A stretch of 64,000 bases of DNA from positions 62,001 through 126,000 of the forward strand of contig NZ_SMFL01000012.1 in the NCBI RefSeq assembly GCF_004349265.1, in the 5' to 3' direction. The notes under the pieces were generated by a model. It was not told the origin of the DNA. It did not search any database and saw only the letters and a program-made list of their open reading frames with translations. The position numbers and the translations under genes were made by a program. This document shows, piece by piece, positions 37,505 to 46,207 of the stretch (the first letter of the stretch is position 1; every line of letters begins with the position of its first letter). This DNA comes from Dyadobacter psychrotolerans (GTDB lineage: Bacteria; Bacteroidota; Bacteroidia; Cytophagales; Spirosomataceae).

Positions 37505-38540
37505 ATCTGCGTTTTTGCTGATCGGCGTCGTTTCTCTGGGCTATATGATTTATGGCATCGGATTGGAACTGATTTGGCTGAACATCCAAAAAACGGGAAT
37601 CTGGTTTGTTCCGGTAATTGGAAGCTGGCTGCTGATTTACATTCTGAATGCCTATGCTTTTAAGGCCATCATTCAGGAACCAGAACTGCCTAACACAGAT
37701 CTGCCTTTCTGGTCAGTCCTGAAACTGACGATTACCGGATATGCCATTAATTACATCACACCTTTCGTAGCGCTTGGTGGTGAGCCATACCGGATTATGG
37801 AATTGAAACCTGAACTGGGAATCAACAAGGCGACTTCGTCAGTTTTGTTATACAGTCTGATGCATATGTTTTCACATGTGCTGTTCTGGCTGGTCTCAAT
37901 TTTGCTGATCCTCGCATTTATTCCGGTGGATAACCTTGTTTTGGCTGGATGTGGTTTTATGCTTTTTGTGAGTCTGGTGCTAGGTTTTTGGTTTATCAGG
38001 GTCTATCAAAAAGGTTTTACGGTCAGTACTCTCAATTTGCTTGGAAAACTTCCTTTTGTTGGGAAGAACGCGAATGCGTTTGCCGAGGAGAAAGGTGAAA
38101 TGCTGCTGGAAATTGATCATCAGATCCGGATTCTTTATTCAGAACGGAAGTCGAGATTTTTCTCTTCCTTAATTCTTGAGTTTGTCGCCCGGGTGGTGGG
38201 TTGTGCCGAAATTTATTTCACAGCCATTGCTATTGGTCTTAACATGTCGCTAACAGAAGCGCTGATTGTAAGTTCGGCGTCTTCGCTCTTTGCTAACCTG
38301 ATTTTCTTTTTTCCGATGCAACTTGGGACAAGAGAAGGCGGACTTGCAATGGCCCTCAGCAGCGTAGGTTTGTCTGCAGCCGGAGGTATTTTTATCGGTG
38401 TGGTGATGCGGATCAGAGAGATTGTCTGGATACTGATCGGCCTGGCTCTAATGAATAAAAGAGCAACGCCTCAGGGAGGGAATGTTGCCGAAAAGGAAAG
38501 TGAATTAACGTATGCGCATTCAGTCGCACAAAATAAATAA
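37485..38540 (+). CDS. Flippase-like integral membrane protein (LPG-synthase TM / UPF0104 family)
   Basis: 351 residues from the ATG at 37485 (overlapping the previous gene by 20 nt); a GTG at 37446 would add 13. About eight hydrophobic helices, with the family landmarks YILNAYAFKAI, the segment ITGYAINYITPFVALGGEPY and FFPMQLGTREGGLAMALSSV (gating-loop like G-x-R-E-G-G). The family covers the membrane part of lysyl-phosphatidylglycerol synthase/flippase MprF and the YbhN/AglD proteins, and is thought to flip or present lipids. Here it most likely moves the product of the phosphatidyltransferase across the inner membrane. Confidence 0.82.
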   Translation: MGSKAYKSAFLLIGVVSLGYMIYGIGLELIWLNIQKTGIWFVPVIGSWLLIYILNAYAFKAIIQEPELPNTDLPFWSVLKLTITGYAINYITPFVALGGEPYRIMELKPELGINKATSSVLLYSLMHMFSHVLFWLVSILLILAFIPVDNLVLAGCGFMLFVSLVLGFWFIRVYQKGFTVSTLNLLGKLPFVGKNANAFAEEKGEMLLEIDHQIRILYSERKSRFFSSLILEFVARVVGCAEIYFTAIAIGLNMSLTEALIVSSASSLFANLIFFFPMQLGTREGGLAMALSSVGLSAAGGIFIGVVMRIREIVWILIGLALMNKRATPQGGNVAEKESELTYAHSVAQNK

Positions 38541-38542
38541 GT

Positions 38543-39256
38543 ATGATTAAGGGTGTATTGATCGATTACGGCGGAACAATTGATACCAATGGTTTACACT
38601 GGGGATCGGTATTGTGGGAAAGTTATCAAAAGTTTAATGTTGGAGTAAATAAAGAGGCTTTTTCCAAAGCATATTCGTTTGGAGAAAGATCGCTGGCTAT
38701 CAATCCTATTATCAAACCGGAGCACTCTTTTTACGATACACTGGTTTTAAAAGTTGGGCAGCAATTTAAAAATCTGAACGAAAACGGTTTTCATACAGAC
38801 AATGATCTTATTCAGCTTATAGCAGCGGATTGCAACCAGTTCGCACAGGAAACAATTGATAGGGCAAAACCTGTTCTGGCTAGGTTGGCAGAGCATTATC
38901 CGCTTATCCTTGTATCGAATTTCTATGGGAATATTCATACGGTTCTGGAAGTATTTGGTATCAGCCAGTATTTTCAGCAAATCGTGGAATCAGCAGTGGT
39001 AGGGGTTAGAAAACCCGATCCGCGGATTTATAAATTAGGTGCTGATATTTTGAATTTGTCACCGGAAGCATGTGTTGTTATTGGGGACTCTTTTGTTAAA
39101 GATATTGTTCCTGCCAAACAGCTTGGCAGCAAGGCAATCTGGCTGAATGTTACAGGCTGGGAAGAGTCTCCGTCATCGAATCCGGAGTATAGCGCCGATA
39201 GCGAGATCTCGGATTTTAGTGAAGTTTTAGAAGAAATTGAAAATTTGAATCAGTAA
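38543..39256 (+). CDS. HAD-superfamily hydrolase with altered motif I
   Basis: A 237-residue HAD protein: motif I IDYGGTIDTNG (residues 7-17), motif II LVSNFYG, motif III lysine in RKPDPRIY and motif IV VIGDSFVKDI. The nucleophile Asp8 is present, but the second Asp of D-x-D-x-T is Gly (D-Y-G-G-T), so the usual general acid of phosphatases is missing; such change is seen in phosphonatase- or dehalogenase-like members with other residues. In the block it would be placed to remove a phosphate from a head-group lipid or polyol phosphate, if active. It starts 2 nt after the flippase-like gene. Confidence 0.85.
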   Translation: MIKGVLIDYGGTIDTNGLHWGSVLWESYQKFNVGVNKEAFSKAYSFGERSLAINPIIKPEHSFYDTLVLKVGQQFKNLNENGFHTDNDLIQLIAADCNQFAQETIDRAKPVLARLAEHYPLILVSNFYGNIHTVLEVFGISQYFQQIVESAVVGVRKPDPRIYKLGADILNLSPEACVVIGDSFVKDIVPAKQLGSKAIWLNVTGWEESPSSNPEYSADSEISDFSEVLEEIENLNQ

Positions 39257-39307
39257 TTAATTTTGTTTTGACTGAAAAGATCAGGACGGAAATTATCAAT
39301 ATAAATT

Positions 39308-40210
39308 ATGTACGACATCTGCACCATCGGGCATATTACTTTGGATAAAGTAGTGACGTCCCAATCCGTGAAATTTATGCCGGGTGGCACTTCATTTTAC
39401 TTTTCCAAAGCGTTAGAACAGTTTGATCTGAACTACACGCTGGTAACAGCGCTCGGCAGCGAAGATTCTTATATTGTGGACGGACTAAGAAATTCAGGTA
39501 TAGAAGTTCGTGCTCTTTTAAGTGAATTTACTGTTCATTTTGAAAATATTTACAGCCACAATCAGGATCATCGTGAGCAAAATGTGCTGCACACGGCCGC
39601 TTCTTTTGATGTACCCCAGATGCCTGAATTAGATGCCGCGATTTTTCATTTGGGACCTTTGCTTTCAGATGATATTTCCGTTGCCCTGGTAAAACATCTT
39701 GCTTCGAAAGGAGAAGTTTCACTCGATATTCAGGGATATTTGAGGTTTGTAAAAGACAAAAAGGTTTATTACCGCGACTGGGCCGATAAACTGGAAGCGC
39801 TTCCCTACATTACTTATCTGAAAGCAAATGAATTTGAAATGCAGGCGATTACCGGAACTTCCGATGTGCAGGAAGGTGCCAGGTATCTTGCAGAAATGGG
39901 AGTACGGGAAGTGATCATTACGTTGGGAAGTAAAGGATCGGTTATTTATACTGATGGGGTTTTCCATGAAGTACCCGCTTACAAACCTGCTGCTATCGTT
40001 GATGCCACCGGGTGCGGTGATACATACATGGCGGGTTATCTGCTGCAAAAAGTGAGAGGAGCTTCCATACAGCAGGCAGGTGAGTTCGGAGCAGCGATGG
40101 CTACTTTGAAAATTGCGTCTTCGGGCCCGTTTTCGGGAAGTCCGGAAGATGTTGAAGCCGTTATAAAAGAGGGTATTTACGCAGAATCGATAAGTGAGTT
40201 AGAGAAATAA
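39308..40210 (+). CDS. PfkB-family carbohydrate/polyol kinase
   Basis: A 300-residue ribokinase-like kinase: N-terminal sugar-binding GGTSFYFSKALEQF (about 27-40) and the C-terminal catalytic motif DATGCGDTYMAGYL (near 229-242, Asp as base, GCGD replacing the usual GAGD anion hole). PfkB members phosphorylate sugars, nucleosides and myo-inositol. A polyol or inositol kinase would supply the phosphate donor for the nucleotidyltransferase upstream; that fits but is inference. 51 bp after the HAD gene and 13 bp before the DUF4833 gene. Confidence 0.85.
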   Translation: MYDICTIGHITLDKVVTSQSVKFMPGGTSFYFSKALEQFDLNYTLVTALGSEDSYIVDGLRNSGIEVRALLSEFTVHFENIYSHNQDHREQNVLHTAASFDVPQMPELDAAIFHLGPLLSDDISVALVKHLASKGEVSLDIQGYLRFVKDKKVYYRDWADKLEALPYITYLKANEFEMQAITGTSDVQEGARYLAEMGVREVIITLGSKGSVIYTDGVFHEVPAYKPAAIVDATGCGDTYMAGYLLQKVRGASIQQAGEFGAAMATLKIASSGPFSGSPEDVEAVIKEGIYAESISELEK

Positions 40211-40223
40211 GTGAGTTTGAGTC

Positions 40224-40796
40224 ATGAAATACATCATCAGCATTCTAATAATATCATTGCCGCTTCTGTTTTCTTTCAGAAGTTTTGAAAAAAATGAATC
40301 CTTCACGACAGGAAATCTGGCTGATCCTGACTCGTTTCCGGTTCCTTCCAATATTCCGGGACTACTGTTTTACATACAGCGCGACCCGAATTCGAATACC
40401 ATTGTCTATGAACTGAATACGGACAAGGCCGGGAGAATTAGCGATAAAGAACCAGTTCACACTTTCTGGATACGTTATCCGGAGGGTGGCATGCGGAAAG
40501 ACCTAAATTATCTGCAGCGCAAATTTGCGTATGGAATCAATACTAAACCGATAGGTAATGGTAATTACGAGCTCAGATCGGTGGCATATTCAAAATTACC
40601 ACTCTATTTGCGCCGAGATGTTAAAAATCAGTATCATGTTTATGCTGATATCGGTAATAGGAAATGTATTCTAAACCGGGTTTTTATACGAATTGACGGG
40701 GGCTCGTTCTGGTCCCCAAATGTGCTCTACATTGAATTAAAAGGTATTGAAATTACAACGGGAAAAATAATAACGCAACGGATAAAACCTTCATAA
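40224..40796 (+). CDS. DUF4833-type exported protein
   Basis: 190 residues with a signal peptide (MKYIISILIISLPLLFSFRS) and a single domain (about 40-190) carrying GLLFYIQRDPNSNTIVYELN and HTFWIRYPEGGMRKDLNYLQ, a pattern I recall for DUF4833. Function unknown; probably periplasmic. Last gene of the lipid block, followed 75 bp later by a strong terminator. Confidence 0.75.
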   Translation: MKYIISILIISLPLLFSFRSFEKNESFTTGNLADPDSFPVPSNIPGLLFYIQRDPNSNTIVYELNTDKAGRISDKEPVHTFWIRYPEGGMRKDLNYLQRKFAYGINTKPIGNGNYELRSVAYSKLPLYLRRDVKNQYHVYADIGNRKCILNRVFIRIDGGSFWSPNVLYIELKGIEITTGKIITQRIKPS

Positions 40797-40870
40797 CAAA
40801 TTACTAGACAACGGAAAATGTCTTGAAGAGGTAAAATAGTGCGGATTAGGATACCCCTAATTCATAATAG

Positions 40871-40914
40871 AAAAGGAGCAGTCTGATCTTTCCGATCGGT
40901 ACTGCTCCTTTTTT
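40871..40914 (+). terminator. Strong rho-independent terminator ending the lipid block
   Basis: AAAAGGAGCAGT (40871-40882) pairs with ACTGCTCCTTTT (40901-40912) and is followed by more T. It closes the block that starts at the TetR gene; no similar hairpin was seen inside the block. Confidence 0.9.
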
Positions 40915-41213
40915 GATGCATTGAGTGCATCAATTTGAGCTTTTATTAGTATTGTCATTATTTGGGAACTTGTCTGATACTGTGCTGTATATCAGTAATT
41001 TCTATAGATCAAATAAAATTGGCCGGTTTTTAATGAAGTATGTTCTAATGCTTGCAGCCAAAATTCTAAGGTTTTTTTAATATATTTCCGCATTATATAC
41101 ACAAAGAAAAGTTTATGGCTGATTTATACACATCCGGGTTGCCTGCCTTTATGTGTTAATTGGTTATCAATCAGGTACAGGATATAAAAAGAAATCTAAC
41201 AGGCTCAACCATT
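40915..41213. other. Gene-free stretch before the CmoA-like gene
   Basis: AT-rich; no RNA gene or small frame worth calling. It must hold the promoter for the methyltransferase pair. Confidence 0.4.
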
Positions 41214-41969
41214 ATGATTACAGAGAATTCGGGAAGTGAGAACAAAGATTCGGTCTTTAAAGAAGAAATTACCAAAGCCTCGGATTTTAAGTTCGGCACC
41301 ACAGTGGTAAAGGTTTTTGATGATATGGTAAGCCGGTCGGTTCCTTATTACAATGAGACCCAGCGTATGCTTGCTGAAATTGCAGCAGATCATGTGAAGG
41401 AGGGGAGCTGCGTTTATGATCTGGGCTGTTCGACGGGTACTACGCTGATTGAAATCGACAAACTTATCCCGTCCGATATAAAATTTGTTGGTATTGACGA
41501 ATCTCCGGAAATGCTTACAAAGTGTGATTTGAAATTAAAAGAAGCTGGTTTTGTTCGACCGTATGAACTCATCACAGGTGATTTACATGAGACGTTGCCA
41601 ATTAAAAATGCATCCGTGGTAATTCTCTGTTTAACAATGCAGTTTGTAAGGCCTTTGTACCGGGAACGACTTCTTCGAAATATTTATGCAGGCCTCAATC
41701 CGGGAGGTGTTCTGTTACTGGTAGAAAAAGTTTTGGCTGAAAGCACTGTATTCAACCGTGATTTTATCAAATACTACTACAATTATAAGCGTCGTAACCA
41801 TTACAGCGAAATGGAAATTTCTCAGAAAAGAGAAGCGCTCGAAAACGTTTTGATTCCCTACAAACTCTCAGAAAATCTGCTTCTTTTGAAAGAGGCCGGT
41901 TTTGGCGACTGCGAAACGTTTTTCAAATGGTACAATTTTTCAGGAATGATAGCTTATAAAAAATCATGA
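41214..41969 (+). CDS. cmoA: CmoA-like carboxy-S-adenosylmethionine synthase
   Basis: A 251-residue class I SAM enzyme (ATG at 41214; a TTG at 41160 is less likely), about the length of E. coli CmoA (247). Landmarks match CmoA closely: VFDDMVSRSVPYYNETQRML, CVYDLGCSTGTTLIEIDKLI and, near the C terminus, YKRRNHYSEMEISQKREALE followed by NVLIP. E. coli CmoA has nearly the same last segment. CmoA converts SAM and prephenate to carboxy-SAM, which CmoB uses for tRNA wobble uridine. No CmoB is nearby; instead the next gene, overlapping by 4 nt, is a membrane methyltransferase. Membership of the family is firm; the in vivo use of the product is open. Confidence 0.85.
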   Translation: MITENSGSENKDSVFKEEITKASDFKFGTTVVKVFDDMVSRSVPYYNETQRMLAEIAADHVKEGSCVYDLGCSTGTTLIEIDKLIPSDIKFVGIDESPEMLTKCDLKLKEAGFVRPYELITGDLHETLPIKNASVVILCLTMQFVRPLYRERLLRNIYAGLNPGGVLLLVEKVLAESTVFNRDFIKYYYNYKRRNHYSEMEISQKREALENVLIPYKLSENLLLLKEAGFGDCETFFKWYNFSGMIAYKKS

Positions 41970-42694
41970 TCTCTATTGGTAATTTCTTTTTCAAATACAG
42001 AAACAACTTATTTATTTTTCTGTATTTGCTTCTTTTCGTACCCTCGCCACAGCTTTTTTCTACTGAGACTTTTGGTGAAAAATATTACTTCTTTCCAATA
42101 ATTCTTGGTCTGATAGTCACTTTTTTAGGTGAGATTATCCGTGGCATTACAATTGGCCTGGCCTACATCATTCGTGGCGGCCGTGACAAAAAAGTTTACG
42201 CTGAAAAACTGGTTACCGAAGGAATCTTTAATCATTGCCGTAATCCGCTGTATGTTGGTAACATTTTGATGTTGCTCGGGGTGGGAATTCTTTCTAATTC
42301 ACTTTTTTACGTAGGTATTGTGATGCCGGCGTTTCTCTTTATTTATCAGGCAATTGTTCTGGCAGAAGAAAATTTTCTTCGAAATAAATTCGGAGCACAG
42401 TTTGATCAGTATTGCAGCCGTGTCAACAGATGGCTGATCAGTTTGAGCGGGATTGGTACAACTATGAGTGGAATGCACTTTAATTACAAGCGCTGGATTT
42501 TAAAAGAATACAATACGTTGCTCGTATGGTTAATCGGTATTACAGCGATTTTACTTTTTAAATACCCTGAACTGACACCTGATAGCAATACAAGAATTAC
42601 TATTTTTGCGGTCATAGTTATTCTTCTCGGCATTATTTACGGCTACGTCCGTTACCTGAAAAAGTCAGGAAAGATGAGTGATAGTATTGCTTAA
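41966..42694 (+). CDS. Isoprenylcysteine-carboxyl-methyltransferase-like membrane methyltransferase
   Basis: 242 residues with about six hydrophobic helices. The central part carries the ICMT/PEMT-type signature: LVTEGIFNHCRNPLYVGNIL (N-x-x-R-N-P-L-Y-x-G) and LAEENFLRNKFGAQFDQYCS (E-E-x-x-L-x-x-x-F-G-x-x-F-x-x-Y). Such enzymes methylate lipids or lipophilic substrates at the membrane. An extra pair of helices follows (about 190-235). It overlaps the CmoA-like gene by ATGA, so the two products are likely made in equal amounts, which raises the possibility that it uses carboxy-SAM. Confidence 0.82.
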   Translation: MISIGNFFFKYRNNLFIFLYLLLFVPSPQLFSTETFGEKYYFFPIILGLIVTFLGEIIRGITIGLAYIIRGGRDKKVYAEKLVTEGIFNHCRNPLYVGNILMLLGVGILSNSLFYVGIVMPAFLFIYQAIVLAEENFLRNKFGAQFDQYCSRVNRWLISLSGIGTTMSGMHFNYKRWILKEYNTLLVWLIGITAILLFKYPELTPDSNTRITIFAVIVILLGIIYGYVRYLKKSGKMSDSIA

Positions 42695-42711
42695 ACCAAA
42701 ACGATCTAAAT

Positions 42712-45009
42712 ATGCAAAAAGCTCTTCTAATTTTATGTGTATTTATATCTGTTCAAACATTGGCCCAGCCGGCAGTTCGTCACGACCTGCACAGTGAGAA
42801 ACTGGCAACGGTTTGGGACGAAGCGGTTCCCTTGGGGAATGGAATGGTTGGAGCATTGGTTTGGCAAAATGGCGACCATCTTCGGTTTTCACTAGACCGG
42901 GCCGATGTCTGGGATATGCGTCCTATGGCAGGCTTACATCGTGACGAATTTAGTTTTAAGTGGGTAGAAGGACAGGTCCTTCAAAAGGATTACAAACCTG
43001 TCCAGAAATATTTTGATGAGCCTTATGATCAGGAGCCTGCTCCGTCGAAAATTCCGGCGGGCGCGCTTGAATTTAATATTCCGGCTTCTCTTAAAACCAA
43101 ATCAGTTCATTTATCTCTTGACCGTGCCTTTTGCGAGGTAAGGTGGGAAGATGGAATGTCGCTCAAAACATTCGTACACGCAACTGAACCTGTGGGTTGG
43201 TTTCGTTTTGAAAATGTGAAATCGTCGTTTACACCGGAACTGATCGCACCAAAGTATCAGGGAGCAGTTATTAATGAAGGTGAGGTGAATTCCGTATTAG
43301 GAAATGATCTGGCCAGATTAGGATACAAGCAGGGAGAAATAAAAAAATCGCAGAATAAAATTACATACCTTCAGGAAGGCTGGGGTGGGTTTACATATGA
43401 AATTACTGTGAGCTGGAAGAAAACCGGCGCCTCAACAATTGAAGGTGCCTGGTCCGTTTCTTCTCAGTATCCCGGTAAAAAGCCAAACCCTGCCTCTGGA
43501 CTTATCGTTTCAGCTGCTCAAAAACGCGGATATGAAAAGGATTTAGTCTCCCATATTTCCTGGTGGAACAAGTTTTGGGGTCAGTCGGCGATACGCGTGC
43601 CTGATCCGCTGATAGAAAAACAGTGGTATCTGGAACAATATAAATTTGGTTCGGCCGCCCGGCGAGGCGCACCTCCCATTTCTTTACAGGCAGTATGGAC
43701 TGCGGACAACGGACGTATTCCGCCATGGAAAGGAGATTTTCATCACGACCTGAATACACAGTTGAGCTATTGGCCAAGTTACAGCGGTAACCATCTGGAA
43801 GAAGGGTTGGGTTATCTGGATCATCTGGATGAAAATCTGGTAAACTACAAACGATATACAAAGTTATATTTCGGAAAAGATGGTGTAGCTGTTCCGGGAG
43901 TTACCACGTTGGATGGAACTGAAATGGGCGGATGGATACAATATTCACTTTCACCCACCGTATCTTCCTGGCTTGCTCAGCATTATTACCTTCAATGGCG
44001 GTATAGCATGGACCGCGAGTTTTTAAAAACAAGGGCTTATCCCTGGTTTAAAGAGGTGTGTACTTTTCTTGAGAAAATTACCATCAAAGATGAAAAGGGA
44101 TTGAGAAAGCTGCCGATTAGCGCAAGTCCCGAGATAAAAGATAATAGTCTGGAAGCCTGGTTTTTACAAGATACCAATTACGATCTTGCGCTGATGAAAT
44201 TTGCCTTAGGAGCGGGGAGTGAACTGGCTCTTGAACTTGGGCTGACAGCTGAATCAGAGCATTGGAAGAATGTGCTTTCTGAATTCGGGGATTATGCGAT
44301 CACTGAAAATGATGAACTTATGTTTGCACCGACTTTGCCTTACGAAGAGTCCCACCGACATTTTTCTCATCTCATGGCGATTCATCCATTAGGCCTGATT
44401 AAATGGGAGGATGGAAAAAAGGCGCAGTCAATAATAACCAATACCATCAAACTACTGGAAAAGGTCGGTCCGGATTATTGGTGTGGATATTCTTATTCCT
44501 GGCTTGCCAATATCAAAGCACGTGCGAAGGATGGCTCAGGAGCGGCAAAAGAGCTGAATACGTTTGCCACAGCATTTTGTCTGCCGAACAGTTTTCATGC
44601 AAACGGAGATCAGAGTAAATCGGGCTTGTCCAAATTTACTTACCGGCCTTTCACTTTGGAAGGAAACTTCGCCTTTGCTGCCGGTTTGCAGGAAATGCTT
44701 TTGCAGAGTTATGCTGGTTTTATTGAAGTGATGCCCGCTGTTCCTGATGAATGGAAGGACCTTTCATTTGATAAATTACGGGCTGAGGGAGCATTTCTGG
44801 TTAGTGCGAAAAAAGTAAATGGACTTGTAAGTGAGGTGACAATTGCATCGGAAAAAGATGGAGTAGTAATGATTAAAACGCCGTTTAAAAAATGGAAAAC
44901 TCTGTCGGCTAAAGCGATAACAGCTAATACCCAGGATGAAGAATTTATTCAGCTGAAATGTAAAGCAGGAGGGATAATCGTATTAAGCAATGATTTAACA
45001 GACAAATAA
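42712..45009 (+). CDS. GH95-like glycoside hydrolase (alpha-L-fucosidase family)
   Basis: A 765-residue secreted enzyme: signal peptide (MQKALLILCVFISVQTLA-Q), an N-terminal beta domain with WDEAVPLGNGMVGALVWQNG (the GH95 opening motif), an (alpha/alpha)6 domain from about 290 (WYLEQYKFGSAARRG, ISLQAVWTADNG, PISASPEIKDNS) and the late motif ESHRHFSHLMAIHPLGL typical of GH95, then a C-terminal beta domain. GH95 enzymes release fucose or galactose from glycans by inversion. The exact specificity is uncertain because the N-terminal domain diverges. It starts 17 nt after the membrane methyltransferase, but a strong terminator follows. Confidence 0.82.
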   Translation: MQKALLILCVFISVQTLAQPAVRHDLHSEKLATVWDEAVPLGNGMVGALVWQNGDHLRFSLDRADVWDMRPMAGLHRDEFSFKWVEGQVLQKDYKPVQKYFDEPYDQEPAPSKIPAGALEFNIPASLKTKSVHLSLDRAFCEVRWEDGMSLKTFVHATEPVGWFRFENVKSSFTPELIAPKYQGAVINEGEVNSVLGNDLARLGYKQGEIKKSQNKITYLQEGWGGFTYEITVSWKKTGASTIEGAWSVSSQYPGKKPNPASGLIVSAAQKRGYEKDLVSHISWWNKFWGQSAIRVPDPLIEKQWYLEQYKFGSAARRGAPPISLQAVWTADNGRIPPWKGDFHHDLNTQLSYWPSYSGNHLEEGLGYLDHLDENLVNYKRYTKLYFGKDGVAVPGVTTLDGTEMGGWIQYSLSPTVSSWLAQHYYLQWRYSMDREFLKTRAYPWFKEVCTFLEKITIKDEKGLRKLPISASPEIKDNSLEAWFLQDTNYDLALMKFALGAGSELALELGLTAESEHWKNVLSEFGDYAITENDELMFAPTLPYEESHRHFSHLMAIHPLGLIKWEDGKKAQSIITNTIKLLEKVGPDYWCGYSYSWLANIKARAKDGSGAAKELNTFATAFCLPNSFHANGDQSKSGLSKFTYRPFTLEGNFAFAAGLQEMLLQSYAGFIEVMPAVPDEWKDLSFDKLRAEGAFLVSAKKVNGLVSEVTIASEKDGVVMIKTPFKKWKTLSAKAITANTQDEEFIQLKCKAGGIIVLSNDLTDK

Positions 45010-45036
45010 TTCTGAAAGTTAAACTTCGGACAAGGC

Positions 45037-45066
45037 AAAACAGTCAAATTTTTGACTGTTTTTTTG
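45037..45066 (+). terminator. Rho-independent terminator after the GH95-like gene
   Basis: AAAACAGTCAAA (45037-45048) pairs exactly with TTTGACTGTTTT (45051-45062), followed by a run of T. Confidence 0.85.
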
Positions 45067-45147
45067 TTTTAAGACAGAAACTTTTGGGCATAATTTTAGA
45101 TAGAGCTGATGTGGCAGAAAGGTAGGTCAGTCAAAATTATATCGGAT

Positions 45148-45460
45148 ATGGCAATATTTGAAATTTATAAAAGTGATAGAAGTACAGCCTGGTATTATCG
45201 CCTAAAAGCAACGGGAAGTCAGGAAAATATCCTTGAGTCCGAGGGTTATGCAACACGGAATGCAGCCATGGAGGGAATTGAATCTGCAAAACGTAATGCT
45301 CGATTTGACCAGAATTTTGAGGTTAAGGAAACTTTATTTACTTCGGGCGGGCAATGGAGAAACTGTTGGGATCAGCAAAAGGTATGTTTATGAAGCAGAG
45401 CGGGATAATGCCCTCAAACTGGTTAAACGGGAGGCTCCCGATGCCACAACCGTGGGATAG
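45148..45460 (+). pseudogene. Two-domain DUF1508 (YegP-like) protein broken by a frameshift
   Basis: From the ATG at 45148 the frame gives one DUF1508 repeat (MAIFEIYKSDRSTAWYYRLK, ILESEGYATRNAAMEGIESA) and then leaves homology after FEVKE. A second repeat (LYLLRAGNGETVGISKRYVY, EAERDNALKLVKREAP) follows in the next frame and stops at 45460. Removing one A from the AAA at 45329-45331 would restore a normal YegP-like two-repeat protein of about 103 residues. Such proteins are small and of unknown function. The shift may be true decay, a slippage site or a sequencing error; the truncated product would keep one repeat. Confidence 0.78.
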
Positions 45461-45708
45461 AACAAATTTGGACAAAGTGCAGTTTGCAAAAAGATTGTTT
45501 TGCCAGACACCATTCCCTAAAAACTTTAGACCATTCAATCAATTTTATGTTATTAATATTGTATTTAATATAAATTATCGGATATTCGTAAATGAGAATG
45601 TGACCTTAGGCATAATTTTTTGTATATGGTTAACGGTTTACCGGTATTCAGGGTTAATTCAGGTAGCGGGCTCGTCATTAATAATTAGCGGTCTTAAATT
45701 TTAATACA

Positions 45709-46098
45709 ATGATTCACGAAAAAATATTCAACCTTGCAGTTGACAGAGAAGCAAAAGTTATTTTAAAGGGCGGTATACCAAATATCAGCGGACAAATTAC
45801 AATCGATTTTGAATTCCTGATCAAGGAAAAAAATGACAGGTACTTTCGCTCTCCAATAGGTGAAAATCACCCACAGTACTGGAAATTAAAAAGATTATCA
45901 CCAGAGAGATCACAGCTCTTGCAGTTAGAATATAGCGGTCTTTCTAAAAAGCAGTTAAATGCAGCCATTAAAGAATTTAAGCAGCTTGCAGGGCTTGGAT
46001 ATGTATTCAATGATTCAATTCGTATTGAAGAACGTATGAAGGGCTTGAAAGGAATTAGAAGTAACGTAACCGGCCGCAGCAGAGTTTTGGCCGCCTGA
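45709..46098 (+). CDS. Hypothetical protein
   Basis: A 129-residue soluble basic protein starting MIHEKIFNLAVDREAKVILK. It has a strand-rich N-terminal half (GQITIDFEFLIKEKNDRYF) and a helical middle (KKQLNAAIKEFKQLAGLGYV), which reads like a real protein, but I recognise no family. It is separated by 250 bp from the broken DUF1508 gene and by 110 bp from the helicase gene. Confidence 0.7.
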   Translation: MIHEKIFNLAVDREAKVILKGGIPNISGQITIDFEFLIKEKNDRYFRSPIGENHPQYWKLKRLSPERSQLLQLEYSGLSKKQLNAAIKEFKQLAGLGYVFNDSIRIEERMKGLKGIRSNVTGRSRVLAA

Positions 46099-46195
46099 GT
46101 TTTATTTGGGTTTGATCGTTCCGGTCAGTTTAGCTTTTAAGCATCAGTGGGATGTTTAGAAGCTTTTTTTATTTTATGCCGTCACAATATCGGAT

Positions 46196-46203
46196 TACCT
46201 TTG
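46196..46203 (+). promoter_or_regulatory. Candidate -7 element giving a near-leaderless helicase transcript
   Basis: TACCTTTG matches TAnnTTTG and ends 4 nt before the helicase ATG; the expected start of transcription would fall on the start codon. No clear -33 TTTG at the usual distance, only a T-rich run near 46164-46175. Confidence 0.4.
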
Positions 46204-46207
46204 CCGC

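Noticed and set aside
45354-45704. 116-codon plus-strand frame after the DUF1508 gene
   Set aside because: Its first part is the third frame of the broken DUF1508 gene and the rest is AT-rich intergenic sequence.
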